From Alloalcanivorax profundimaris (GTDB taxonomy: Bacteria; Pseudomonadota; Gammaproteobacteria; Pseudomonadales; Alcanivoracaceae), in NCBI RefSeq assembly GCF_015265435.1, contig NZ_JABJWH010000014.1:24170-88169 (forward strand): DNA of 64,000 nt. Reading direction: 5' to 3'. The translations under genes and the position numbers were made by a program. Shown one piece after another: positions 8,554-16,723 of this stretch. The notes under the pieces were generated by a model that made no database searches, was not told the DNA's origin, and was given only the letters and a program-made list of their open reading frames with translations. Positions within the stretch are counted from its first letter, which is position 1, and every line of letters begins with the position of its first letter.

Positions 8554-10677
8554 TCAGCAAGGCGCGCAACCGCGCCGGCGCCGCCGTGGCGTCCACGCTG
8601 AGCCAGCCCGGCGGCGGGCCGCCCTCCGGCTCGCCCAGGCACACCGCCACCGGTTCCCCGGGCAGGGACACGGCGGTGTCCAGGTGGGCCGGATCGCACA
8701 GCACCAGGGCCGAGGGCGCCCGCCGCCCTGCCCGGCCACCGTGGCGCGGGCCGGCGTCACCGGCAGCCGCGCCAGGGAGATGCCGAAACAACTGCCCCGG
8801 CCCGGTACCGACCGCAAGCTCAGCGGGTGGCCCAGCAGATCGGCCAGGTGCTTGACGATGGACAGGCCGATGCCGGTGCCCGCCTCTCCGCCGGCCGGCT
8901 CGGAGCGCTGGTAGATGTCGAACACCCGCTCGCGGGCGTCGTCACCGATGCCGCGCCCGGTGTCCCACACCTGGATGCGCACCCGCTCGCCCCTTGGCCG
9001 CGCGCTCACCAGCACGCCGCCGCCGTCGGTGTACTTGATGGCGTTGCCGATCAAATTGCGCAGCATGCGCTCCAGCAGCTCCGGATCGCTGTGCACGGTG
9101 AGCACCGGGGCGCGCACCCGCAGGCGCAGGCCCTTGGCCTCCGCCAGCGGCCGGTATTCGCGCTCCAGCCGCCGCAGCAAACCGGCCAGCGGCACCGCCC
9201 GGGGCGCCGGCGTGACGGCGCCGGCCTCCAGGCGGCCCAGATCCATGATCGACTGGAAAGCACCGCTCATACGCCGGTGGGTCACGCGCAGCCGCTGGAA
9301 GAGACGGCGCCCCTCCGCGTCCCGCACATGGGGCCGCAGATGCTCCAGAAACAGGCCCATGGCGTGCAACGGCTGGCTCAGATCATGGCTGCTCTGGGCA
9401 ATGAACCGGGACTTGGAGCGGCTCAGGAATTCCGCGCGCAGCTTCTCCTCGCGCAGCGCCCGCACCCGCAGAATCAGCGCCACCGCGTGCAGGAACATGT
9501 GCAGGATCTGAATGTAGAGCACCGCCACCATCTTGTAGGACGCGGTCAGCACCGGGCCCGGCGCCGCCGAACCGTGGATCACCACCGCCACCTGCAGGAT
9601 CGACAACACCAGCGGGAACCAGCCAAGCAGGTAGATCACGTAGTAGTACCCCTCGGCGCGCACCTTGGCCACGCCGGAGCCCAGGATCACCAGGGCCAGC
9701 ACCAGGTAGTTGAACGCGTACAGACGCACCCGCGCCTCGAACGGCACCAGGCCGCTCAGCGCCCACACCGCCAGGGTCACCAGGCCGGCGCCCAGGAACG
9801 CCCGGAACCAGGCACCGCCCTCCTCGCGCACGCGCAGGAAGCTGGCGGCGAACGCCAGTTGCGACAGCAGCGCCAAGGACATCAGTAACCAGAACAGCCC
9901 GCCCCTGTGATACTCCCCCCGCCACAGCAACGCCGGCAGGCTGCTGTGCTCCAGGTAATAGGCCAGCATCAGCAGCGCCGACAGCGCCCCCCAGAAAAAC
10001 GCGCGCTCCCGGATGAGCACGCCGCACACCACGCCCAGCAACGCCAGCCCCAGGATCACCCCCACCGCCACCAGGAAGGCGATGTTGAGGCCGGTGCTCC
10101 AGCCCTGATACTCCGCCGCGCTCATCAACGCGATGTAGGGATGCCAGGTGGAATGGTCCGCGCTCAACTCCACCACCAGGGACCAGGCCTCCCCCGGCGC
10201 CAGGGTCAGCGCCACCGCCCTGCCCAGCGCATTGATGTCGGCCTCGCCGCCGGGCCCGGCGGGCTCGAACCCGAGCCGCCGGCGCCGGCCCTGCTCGTCC
10301 ACCAGCAGCACCGCCGGGTCCCGAAAACCGAAGTTGCTCACGTGCAGCACCCAATGGCGCTGCTCGGAGCGGTTCACCACCCGGGTATAAAGCCAATAGC
10401 GCGAATGCTGATTGAAATCCGGCGCCAGGCCGAAAGCCCGCCCCGCCGGCGGAACGGCCGGCGCCTCCGCCAGGGCCATGCCCGGCGGCGGCGCCACGAA
10501 CCCGGAAGAATGCTCCAGCGACGCCAGCGGGTAGCGAACGTCCTGCCTCTGCAGCTCCAGGGACGGCACCGCGGCGTTCGCCGCGCCCACCAGCAGCAAG
10601 CCATGGCAAAGACACCCGGCAAGGACCGGGAGTAAACGGGCAAGATAGCCGGCGAGGCGCGGGAGATGTGGGTTCAT
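8554..10677 (-). CDS. 7TM-DISM sensor histidine kinase, C-terminus probably frameshifted
   Basis: About 707 residues from the ATG encoding MNPHLPRLAG; a TTG start 39 bases upstream is possible. A signal peptide leads into a periplasmic domain of the 7TMR-DISM type, then about seven membrane helices, then a kinase core: H-box SSHDLSQPLHAMGLFLEHL, N-box NLIGNAIKYT, G1 DTGRGIG, and GTGIGLSIVKHLADLLG. After LARLPVTPARATVAGQGG the frame becomes Arg/Pro/Cys-rich nonsense. A sensible continuation (APSALVLCDPAHL...LLNVALRRADH) lies in another frame and ends at 8483, overlapping the response-regulator start. An indel near 8715-8735 is therefore likely. Its partner regulator is also broken. Confidence 0.72.
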   Translation of the reverse strand: MNPHLPRLAGYLARLLPVLAGCLCHGLLLVGAANAAVPSLELQRQDVRYPLASLEHSSGFVAPPPGMALAEAPAVPPAGRAFGLAPDFNQHSRYWLYTRVVNRSEQRHWVLHVSNFGFRDPAVLLVDEQGRRRRLGFEPAGPGGEADINALGRAVALTLAPGEAWSLVVELSADHSTWHPYIALMSAAEYQGWSTGLNIAFLVAVGVILGLALLGVVCGVLIRERAFFWGALSALLMLAYYLEHSSLPALLWRGEYHRGGLFWLLMSLALLSQLAFAASFLRVREEGGAWFRAFLGAGLVTLAVWALSGLVPFEARVRLYAFNYLVLALVILGSGVAKVRAEGYYYVIYLLGWFPLVLSILQVAVVIHGSAAPGPVLTASYKMVAVLYIQILHMFLHAVALILRVRALREEKLRAEFLSRSKSRFIAQSSHDLSQPLHAMGLFLEHLRPHVRDAEGRRLFQRLRVTHRRMSGAFQSIMDLGRLEAGAVTPAPRAVPLAGLLRRLEREYRPLAEAKGLRLRVRAPVLTVHSDPELLERMLRNLIGNAIKYTDGGGVLVSARPRGERVRIQVWDTGRGIGDDARERVFDIYQRSEPAGGEAGTGIGLSIVKHLADLLGHPLSLRSVPGRGSCFGISLARLPVTPARATVAGQGGGRPRPWCCAIRPTWTPPCPCPGNRWRCAWASRRAARRRAGSAWTPRRRRRGCAPC

Positions 10678-10736
10678 GGCGTTTGCCAAGATGCCCCGCT
10701 GGTCTGGGGGAGTCAACGGGCGGCGGCGAACCCCGA

Positions 10737-11360
10737 TTAAGAGAAAACCAGGAAGCGATGATAAGGAAACTGGGCAACCCTGTAGGTTTTCTCCAAACGC
10801 ACACCTCCAGCGTTCTGAAAATCGCCTATAACCCGCGAAAGGGAAAACCCCTTTTTATTGATTTCCCAATGATGCTGACCATCGAAATGATGAGGCTTGC
10901 GGCCAAGCGCTGGACGGGGCAGGAAGAACCAAACCTGCCCGAACTTGGGCAAATAGAATGAAAAAGGCCATAAGGTCAATGCATCGGGAAGACTGATCAC
11001 CACTTTTCGTCTGCCCACGCGACACATCTCGCCAAAAGCACGAAGACTGATTTCGTACGGCAAATGCTCAAGCATCTGAAACGCACAGACCACATCGTAT
11101 TCGTCGTTCGGGAATGGAAGTTCATCGGCCGAGCCGACATGATCCGGTTCCAGCTCCGGATCAATATCCAGACTTTCCACGAATACTCCGTAGCAACTCG
11201 CCACTTGCTTGAATATCCCCGCGCCGGCTCCAATCTCCAGAACCTTGTTGGGCTGCAAGGAGAGGACTTCGTCCAACTGGTGCCATATACTCGCCCAACG
11301 GCGCTGATCCATGTAGCGACTGAACGCATAATGCGATGATTCAACTTGTTTATCGGCCAT
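10737..11360 (-). CDS. Class I SAM-dependent methyltransferase
   Basis: A protein of 207 residues with the SAM-binding motif I VLEIGAGAGIF (about residues 40-50), acidic residue in ESLDID (motif II), and FQMLEHLPYE (motif IV region). This is the Methyltransf_11 fold. Its start overlaps the end of the upstream flippase gene by 11 bases, so the two are likely co-translated. The context (flippase, cysC) points to modification of a surface glycan or lipid intermediate, but the acceptor is not identifiable. Base composition is lower in GC than most of the window. Confidence 0.75.
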   Translation of the reverse strand: MADKQVESSHYAFSRYMDQRRWASIWHQLDEVLSLQPNKVLEIGAGAGIFKQVASCYGVFVESLDIDPELEPDHVGSADELPFPNDEYDVVCAFQMLEHLPYEISLRAFGEMCRVGRRKVVISLPDALTLWPFSFYLPKFGQVWFFLPRPALGRKPHHFDGQHHWEINKKGFSLSRVIGDFQNAGGVRLEKTYRVAQFPYHRFLVFS

Positions 11361-12630
11361 TTGCTCGTGCCTCTTGCCTGTCTCTGCGCAGTGCTACCTG
11401 TATGACCCAGACTATCAAGGCTATATACGATAGCGCACCCGAGACGGAAAACAGGGCCACCGCAATCCCATCGTCCCGCATGATCACAAGTCCCCAGTAC
11501 ATGGCGATGATCTTGAGACCGGTACTGAACAGTTCATAGATCATCAGGCCACGTTGTATTCTCAACGTCGCGGTGGCCACCACACAGGGCCGGTTACAAA
11601 ACCCGAAGAGCATCATTAAGGCGAGCCATTGGGCATACTCACCCGCCTGCGCCCATTCGCGGCCAAAAATCAAAGCGAACAGGCCTGGCCCCCATATCAT
11701 GACCACGCCGAAAGGAATCACCACCAAACCCAACAATAGAAGGGTGAGCCTGATCAAGGCACCGGCCAGCGGCATGCCTTGCTGCGCCCGCTTCGTCAGC
11801 GCCGGGTAGAACACGTCACCCACCGAGCGTGATACCAGCAAGGACGGCGCATACAGTACCATCCTGGCCAGGGCATAAAAGCCGGCGGCACCGGCGCCGA
11901 AGAACGATACAAGCATGATGACGGGCAAGTGCTGAGACAGAGCATTGATGACATTTTGCGGCGTCCGATATAGCGCGAATTCCCGGTACTGCCTCGCCAG
12001 ACCCCGGCTCGCCATTTCACCGGTGTCCCTCAAGGTCAGCCCGGAACGCAAAGCGGCACGGGCCATCATCAAGGCCTGGCTGCCCAGGCCAGCCACCTGT
12101 AATCCGATAAGGATGAGCGCTGAAGGAAACAGCAAACCGCCGCCGGCTTTCAAAAGATTGACAAGCAGAGCGTTCATCGCCAAGGCACCAGCGATACCCT
12201 TGAATGCCCGCGTCCGCACCAGCCATTGCTGCGCGATCTGCTGCCAAGCGGCAAAAATCAGCACTAAAGGGACCAACCACAAGTAAGGCCCCAAAGGTCC
12301 TACTCCAAGTGTCCCGGCCAACCAATCGTTGTCCGCCACAACCAAGATAACCAAAGCCATGGCGGCGATGGAAAAAGCAATGACAAGGGAAAGCCTCGCT
12401 ATGCCACGGGCCGCTGAATCGGCTCGAGGTAGAACCATTGCCACGGGATACGACAATGCGGCCAGAGGCGAGATGATGGCGGCTAACGCCATGAAGGTAC
12501 CAAGCACGCCGAACGCTTCCGGGCCATACAGGCGGGTAATCAATGGCGAGAAAACAATCGCCATTGCCTGTGCTCCGGCCGTTCCACCGGCGAGCACCAC
12601 AACGTCCCGTAGGAAACGGTTCCTTAGCAT
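11350..12630 (-). CDS. Oligosaccharide flippase family (Wzx-like) membrane protein
   Basis: About 426 residues with roughly 12 hydrophobic membrane segments. Its N-terminus (FLRDVVVLAGGTAGAQ...SPLITRLYGPEAFGVLGTF) is diagnostic of Wzx/polysaccharide exporters of the MOP superfamily. It would flip a lipid-linked oligosaccharide across the inner membrane. The ATG at 12630 is preferred to a TTG eight codons earlier that overlaps cysC. Downstream is a methyltransferase, upstream cysC on the same strand. No glycosyltransferases or polymerase are nearby, so this is an isolated piece of a glycan pathway. Confidence 0.82.
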   Translation of the reverse strand: MLRNRFLRDVVVLAGGTAGAQAMAIVFSPLITRLYGPEAFGVLGTFMALAAIISPLAALSYPVAMVLPRADSAARGIARLSLVIAFSIAAMALVILVVADNDWLAGTLGVGPLGPYLWLVPLVLIFAAWQQIAQQWLVRTRAFKGIAGALAMNALLVNLLKAGGGLLFPSALILIGLQVAGLGSQALMMARAALRSGLTLRDTGEMASRGLARQYREFALYRTPQNVINALSQHLPVIMLVSFFGAGAAGFYALARMVLYAPSLLVSRSVGDVFYPALTKRAQQGMPLAGALIRLTLLLLGLVVIPFGVVMIWGPGLFALIFGREWAQAGEYAQWLALMMLFGFCNRPCVVATATLRIQRGLMIYELFSTGLKIIAMYWGLVIMRDDGIAVALFSVSGALSYIALIVWVIQVALRRDRQEARANGR

Positions 12631-12643
12631 TGGCCCAAGAGGC

Positions 12644-13258
12644 TCACACCCCAATCGCGGCGATCAGCTGCCTCACGCAGGCTTCGATGTCGTTGTCGGC
12701 GGTGTTGATCACCACTTCCGGCTTGGCCGGGGCTTCGTAGGGGCTGTCGATGCCGGTGAATTCCTTGATCTCGCCGGCGCGGGCTTTCTTGTAGAGGCCC
12801 TTGGGGTCGCGCTCCTCGCACTTTTCCAGGGGGGCGTCGACGAACACCTCGACGAATTCGCCGTCATCGAAGAGGGCGCGGGCGGCGTCGCGGTCGGCGC
12901 GGAAGGGGCTGATGAAGGCGGTGACCACCACCAGGCCGGCGTCGACCATGAGCTTGGCCACTTCGGAGACGCGGCGGATGTTCTCGGTGCGGTCCTCGTC
13001 GCTCATGCCCAGGTTCTTGTTGAGGCCGTGGCGGACGTTGTCGCCGTCGAGCAGGTAGGTGTGCTTGCCTTGCTCGGTGAGGGCCACTTCCAGGGCGTTG
13101 GCGAGGGTGGATTTGCCGGAGCCGGACAGGCCGGTGAGCCAGATGCATTTGGGGACCTGGCCTTTGGCTTTGGCGCGGTCGGCTTTGTCGACGCTGCTCT
13201 GGTGCCAGACGACCTGGGCTTTGCTGTCGTGTTCGCGGTTCTGGTAGGGGCCTGACAT
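12644..13258 (-). CDS. cysC: Adenylylsulfate kinase
   Basis: A protein of 204 residues that phosphorylates adenosine 5'-phosphosulfate to PAPS. It shows the P-loop GLSGSGKST (about residues 43-51), [14 protein letters not shown] and the [10 protein letters not shown] segment typical of CysC. AAAAGGAG precedes the ATG at good spacing. The SLC13-family permease upstream on the same strand suggests sulfate uptake and activation. The flippase and methyltransferase downstream leave open whether PAPS serves cysteine synthesis or sulfation of a glycan; no sulfotransferase is present. Confidence 0.93.
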   Translation of the reverse strand: MSGPYQNREHDSKAQVVWHQSSVDKADRAKAKGQVPKCIWLTGLSGSGKSTLANALEVALTEQGKHTYLLDGDNVRHGLNKNLGMSDEDRTENIRRVSEVAKLMVDAGLVVVTAFISPFRADRDAARALFDDGEFVEVFVDAPLEKCEERDPKGLYKKARAGEIKEFTGIDSPYEAPAKPEVVINTADNDIEACVRQLIAAIGV

Positions 13259-13295
13259 TTCGTCTCCTTTTGCTCGGTTTGCAGCCTTCGGCTGC

Positions 13296-13767
13296 GATTC
13301 AGGATGCAGGATACAGGATTCAGGTGCGGCGCTGGGGTGCCCCGGGGCGCTGGCTGCCTCGAATCATGGCATGGAGCATTCTGGCTATGCCTTCTGCTTC
13401 CCGTTTCCAGTGGGTTCCAGTGTTTGGATCTATGTAACCTGCCTCAATGCCCACCAGGACCTGCGCCCGAAGCTCTCCGGCGGATCCTTTGGCATAATTC
13501 AGGAAGTTCAGCTTTTCCCGGAGCGATGCTCGTTCATGCCCTTCCGCAATGTTCGAAGGAATCGAGAGTCCCGATCGGGTTATCTGGTCCCGAAAGCCGT
13601 AATCCCGAAAATTCGCGAAGTATTTGTACAGCTCCGCACTAAGGCGTGCCGACCGTCTCCATACGTCCAGTTCCTCGAAGCGCATCCTTGCTTCTCCTCA
13701 TGATTTGGCCGATCAGTATACCGGCTGTTTTTCCCTGAATCCTGCACCCTGAACCCTGTATCGCGCC
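13296..13767. mobile_element. IVS-like element: inverted repeats enclosing a four-helix-bundle gene
   Basis: The left end (13296-13327) is built from words such as ATTCAGG, ATGCAGG and ATACAGG. The right end (13733-13767) carries the same words in inverse orientation (CCTGAATCCTGCACCCTG). Between them lies one small gene of the S23/23S-rRNA-intervening-sequence protein family. The layout copies the intervening sequences known inside 23S rRNA genes of Leptospira and Coxiella, but here it is intergenic, between cysC and the SLC13 permease gene. The same repeats occur without a gene at about 28.5 and 39.1 kb. Mobility is inferred. Confidence 0.55.
13320..13685 (-). CDS. Four-helix-bundle protein (S23 / 23S rRNA intervening-sequence protein family)
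   Basis: A protein of 121 residues with the family hallmark [17 protein letters not shown] (about residues 36-52), the N-terminal [18 protein letters not shown] helix and a GYIDP turn. AGGAG precedes the ATG at good spacing. Family members form four-helix bundles (pentameric in solved examples) and are encoded within 23S rRNA intervening sequences or near diversity-generating retroelements; their biochemical role is unknown. Here the gene sits inside an inverted-repeat element. The last residues before the stop already run into the repeat at the element's edge. Confidence 0.85.
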   Translation of the reverse strand: MRFEELDVWRRSARLSAELYKYFANFRDYGFRDQITRSGLSIPSNIAEGHERASLREKLNFLNYAKGSAGELRAQVLVGIEAGYIDPNTGTHWKREAEGIARMLHAMIRGSQRPGAPQRRT

Positions 13768-13776
13768 CGAAGGGCG

Positions 13777-15549
13777 CTAGAACGCCCATACCAGGGGGAT
13801 CAGGGTGGTGCTGACCGCCGCCGCCAGGATCGACATGGGCACGCCGATCTTGAGGTAGTCGGTGAAGCGGTAGCCGCCGGGGCCCATGACCATGAGGTTG
13901 GTCTGGTAGCCGAGCGGGGTCATGAAGCTGGCGCTGGCGGCGAACATGACGGCGACGATGTAGGGCAGCGGGCTGACGCCGAGCTGGGCGGCGACGCCGT
14001 TGGCGATGGGGAACACCAGGACGGCGGCGGCGTTGTTGGTGATCACTTCGGTGAACAGGGCGGTGATCAGGTAGATGGCGAGCAGGGCCAGCCAGGGGTT
14101 GTCGAGGCCCTGGCCGATCAGGGCGTCGACGATCCAGGCGGCGGTGCCGCTTTCTTCCAGGGCGGTGCCGAGGGCGAAGGCGGCGCCGATCACCACCAGC
14201 ACGGGCAGGTTGACGCTGACGTTCATGCGCGCGCGGTTGACGGTGACGCAGCGGGTGACGAGCAGCAGGCCGGCGGCGATGAAGGCGGCTTCCAGCACCG
14301 ACAGCAGGCCGAGCACGTTGACGCCGACCATGCCGACCAGGATGGCGGTGGCCAGGGGCGCCTTGCTGAAGTCCGGCGGGGTGGAGTCGCTGAGCGGGCT
14401 GACCAGCATGAAGTCGCGGCGGTAGCGGTATTGCTCGACGAAGGCGTTGCCGGTTTCCAGCAGCAGGGTGTCGCCGATGCGCAGGGTCTGTTCGCCGACC
14501 TTGCCAGGCAGGCGGCGGCCGCCGCGGCTGATGCTGAGGATGGCGGCCTGGTAGCGGGTGCGGAAGCCGGCTTCCTTGACGGTGTGGTTGAGGCCGGGGA
14601 ATTCCGGGCCGATCACCACTTCCACCAGGCAGCGCTGGTGGTTGTTGAGGCGCAGCTTGTGGGCGCCGCCGTGGGCGGGCACCAGGCCGTTGATGCGTTG
14701 CAGCTCGCGGGCGCAGTCCGGGGCGCCGATAAAGGCGAGCTGGTCGCCGGCCTGGAGCAGCATGTCCGGGCCGACGGCGGTGAACAGTTTGTCGCCGCGC
14801 TGGATTTCGGTGAGGTAGCCGTGGGTCAGGTTGCGCAGGCCGGCGTCCTGGATGGTCTTGTTGTGCAGGGGGCTGCCTTCCGGAAGCACCACTTCCACGT
14901 GGTATTCCCGGGCGCGCTCGACCTGCTCCACCATGCCCTGGCGGTGGGGCAGCAGGCGGCGGCCGAACAGCAGCAGGAACAAGCTGCCGACGATCAGCAG
15001 CGGCACGCCCACCCAGGCCAGGTCGAAGATGTGGAAGCCGTCCAGGCCCCGTTCCTGCATCAGGCCGTCCACCACCAGGTTGGTGCTGGTGCCGATCAGG
15101 GTGCAGGTGCCGCCGAGGATGGCGGCGTAGCTGAGCGGCAGCAGCAGTTGGGAGGCGGAGAGCTTGAGGCGCTGGGCCCATTCCTGGACCGCCGGGATCA
15201 TCATCGCCACCACGGTGGTGTTGTTGAGGAAGGCGCTGAGCAGGGAGGTGGGCGCGATCAGGCGCAGCTGGCTGCCAAGGGCGCTTTTCGGCTGGCCGAG
15301 GAGCTTGTGGGCGACCCAGAAGATGGCGCCGGTGTCGCGCAGGGCGGCGGCCACCACGTAGAGCACCGCCACCGTCATCAGGCCCGGGTTGGCGAAGCCG
15401 GCCAGGGCCTGGGCCGGGGTGATCACGTCGCCCACCAGCACCGCGACCAGGGCGGCCATCATGGTGACCTCGGCGGGCACCCGGTTGCTGGCCAGGGCCG
15501 CCAGCACGGCGAGCACGACCAGCGAGGTATAGATCATTTCCGGCGTCAT
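13777..15549 (-). CDS. SLC13-family permease with RCK_C (TrkA-C) domains, probable sulfate transporter
   Basis: A protein of 590 residues with the DASS/SLC13 layout: membrane segments at both ends and a central soluble part (about 200-380) containing two TrkA-C-like modules (EVVLPEGSPLHNKTIQDAGL and EVVIGPEFPGLNHTVKEAGF). The LLSAFLNNTTVVAMMIP and ILGGTCTLIGTSTNLVVDGLM motifs are the SNT-type substrate and sodium sites. Bacterial members with this architecture beside cysC usually carry sulfate; substrate is inferred from the downstream cysC gene. Confidence 0.85.
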   Translation of the reverse strand: MTPEMIYTSLVVLAVLAALASNRVPAEVTMMAALVAVLVGDVITPAQALAGFANPGLMTVAVLYVVAAALRDTGAIFWVAHKLLGQPKSALGSQLRLIAPTSLLSAFLNNTTVVAMMIPAVQEWAQRLKLSASQLLLPLSYAAILGGTCTLIGTSTNLVVDGLMQERGLDGFHIFDLAWVGVPLLIVGSLFLLLFGRRLLPHRQGMVEQVERAREYHVEVVLPEGSPLHNKTIQDAGLRNLTHGYLTEIQRGDKLFTAVGPDMLLQAGDQLAFIGAPDCARELQRINGLVPAHGGAHKLRLNNHQRCLVEVVIGPEFPGLNHTVKEAGFRTRYQAAILSISRGGRRLPGKVGEQTLRIGDTLLLETGNAFVEQYRYRRDFMLVSPLSDSTPPDFSKAPLATAILVGMVGVNVLGLLSVLEAAFIAAGLLLVTRCVTVNRARMNVSVNLPVLVVIGAAFALGTALEESGTAAWIVDALIGQGLDNPWLALLAIYLITALFTEVITNNAAAVLVFPIANGVAAQLGVSPLPYIVAVMFAASASFMTPLGYQTNLMVMGPGGYRFTDYLKIGVPMSILAAAVSTTLIPLVWAF

Positions 15550-15648
15550 GGGGCGGCCAAGGCTCCAGTGGTCTGGTGGTCCAGCATTGGCCGGATGGTA
15601 GCCGGTTTTTTATAACCTGCAAGCAGAGATTGGTTCTTTGCTTATAGC

Positions 15649-16047
15649 CTATTTCTCTTGGTTGCAGATCAGGCGCGCTTCGGCGAGGGCGGCGGTGCGG
15701 TGTTTGGTGGCTTCCTTGTACTCCGGGTCGGCGAGCATTTGAGCAAACGCCTGGATCGAGGGATAGCGCACCAGCAGCACTTCGTCCCAGTGCTCGTCCT
15801 GGGGCGCGATGACGCCGGCCAGGGTGTCGCCGGACCAGACCAGCTCGCCGCCCACGCCTTGCACTTTCTGGAAGGCCACCTTGGAGTAGCGGCGGTAGGC
15901 TTCGCGGCCGTCGTAGTCGGCCTCGCCGTCCTTGTAGCGGGCCACGTCGCGAAAGCGCAGCAGGTTGAGCATGACGATGGGGGTGTCCGCGGGGATGCTC
16001 TTGAGAATGTCCGGCAGGCGTTTGGGATCCGGGTCGACGATGGGCAT
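15649..16047 (-). CDS. DUF1330 family protein
   Basis: About 132 residues starting at MPIVDPDPKRL with AAGGAG at suitable spacing; a longer open frame upstream lacks a ribosome binding site and crosses a palindrome. The sequence is a dimeric alpha/beta-barrel-like small domain (VMLNLLRFRD...EVLLVRYPSIQAFAQMLADPEY) typical of DUF1330. Biochemical function is unknown; members resemble antibiotic-monooxygenase-like folds. It appears to be monocistronic, with a candidate operator directly upstream. Confidence 0.8.
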   Translation of the reverse strand: MPIVDPDPKRLPDILKSIPADTPIVMLNLLRFRDVARYKDGEADYDGREAYRRYSKVAFQKVQGVGGELVWSGDTLAGVIAPQDEHWDEVLLVRYPSIQAFAQMLADPEYKEATKHRTAALAEARLICNQEK

Positions 16048-16058
16048 GGCGCTCTCCT

Positions 16059-16085
16059 TGTGGGGTCTGTTGTTATGACCCCACA
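16059..16085. promoter_or_regulatory. Inverted repeat upstream of the DUF1330 gene (candidate operator)
   Basis: TGTGGGGTC and GACCCCACA form a perfect nine-base inverted repeat separated by nine bases. One arm abuts the Shine-Dalgarno of the DUF1330 gene. There is no T run, so an operator or translational hairpin is more likely than a terminator. Confidence 0.4.
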
Positions 16086-16158
16086 GGGTGACGCCGTCGG
16101 GAATGCACGCCAATGGTCGATTGCGTCATTCCCTTGATCGAATCGCCCGGACCGTCGC

Positions 16159-16464
16159 TCACACCTCGGCGCGCCAGTTGAAGTCCACTTCCAGGGGCGG
16201 CGTGGGCTCGCCTTCCGGCTGGCCGGCCATTTCCGCGTAGGGGGACTGGTGCACCAGCACCGCCTTGTCGGTGGTCATGCGCGAGAGCACGTTGTTGGCG
16301 TGCTCGGGGCCGTTGAAGCGGACGATTTTGTCCTTGCCGTCCACCACGTGGTAGCGCACGCCGTCGATGTCCACCTCGACGATGCAGATGGAGAGGGTCA
16401 CCGAGCGCAGCAGCACCTTCTCCACGTGGCGGTTGTTGAGCTTCTTGAGGGTGATCTTGTTCAT
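16159..16464 (-). CDS. DUF6482-like small protein
   Basis: About 101 residues: MNKITLKKLNNRHVEKVLLRS..., then SICIVEVDIDGVRYHVVDGKD and VLVHQSPYAEMAG. The central VEVDIDG...VVDGKDK and the late VLVHQSPYxEM resemble the DUF6482 family of pseudomonads; this is from memory of the family, not a search. No signal peptide or membrane segment. AAGGTG precedes the chosen ATG; a GTG one codon earlier is the alternative. It follows a glutaredoxin-like gene on the same strand. Function unknown. Confidence 0.65.
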   Translation of the reverse strand: MNKITLKKLNNRHVEKVLLRSVTLSICIVEVDIDGVRYHVVDGKDKIVRFNGPEHANNVLSRMTTDKAVLVHQSPYAEMAGQPEGEPTPPLEVDFNWRAEV

Positions 16465-16477
16465 CACGACACCTTAT

Positions 16478-16723
16478 TCACAAGGTGAGCATCGCCCGGA
16501 CCTCGAACAGGCCGAAGGGCCAGACCAGCTCGCGCAGGGGCCCTCGCTGCAGGACCGGGATCCAGCTCGAGTATTCCTCCATGAGGCTATCATCCTCGGC
16601 GATGTCCACCTCGTGAATGATGGTGTTGGGGTTGACGGTCAGCACCAGCTCGCGCGCTTTTTCGCACAGATGGCATCCCTTTGTGGTGTAGAGCGTAACT
16701 TCCGGTGTCTCAGTCATCTTCAT
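16478..16723 (-). CDS. Glutaredoxin-family thioredoxin-fold protein
   Basis: A protein of 81 residues with the redox pair CHLC in VTLYTTKGCHLCEKARELV followed by the beta-alpha-beta pattern of DUF836/glutaredoxin-like proteins. It contains the cis-Pro region SSWIPVLQRG and would act as a small cytoplasmic disulfide exchange protein. Its start (ATG AAG ATG, either possible) overlaps the end of rlmKL by about 14 bases, so expression is probably coupled to that gene. Confidence 0.82.
   Translation of the reverse strand: MKMTETPEVTLYTTKGCHLCEKARELVLTVNPNTIIHEVDIAEDDSLMEEYSSWIPVLQRGPLRELVWPFGLFEVRAMLTL

Noticed and set aside
14431..15615. Plus-strand open frame of 394 codons
   Set aside because: Antisense to the SLC13 permease; His/Gln/Ala-rich with no motif.
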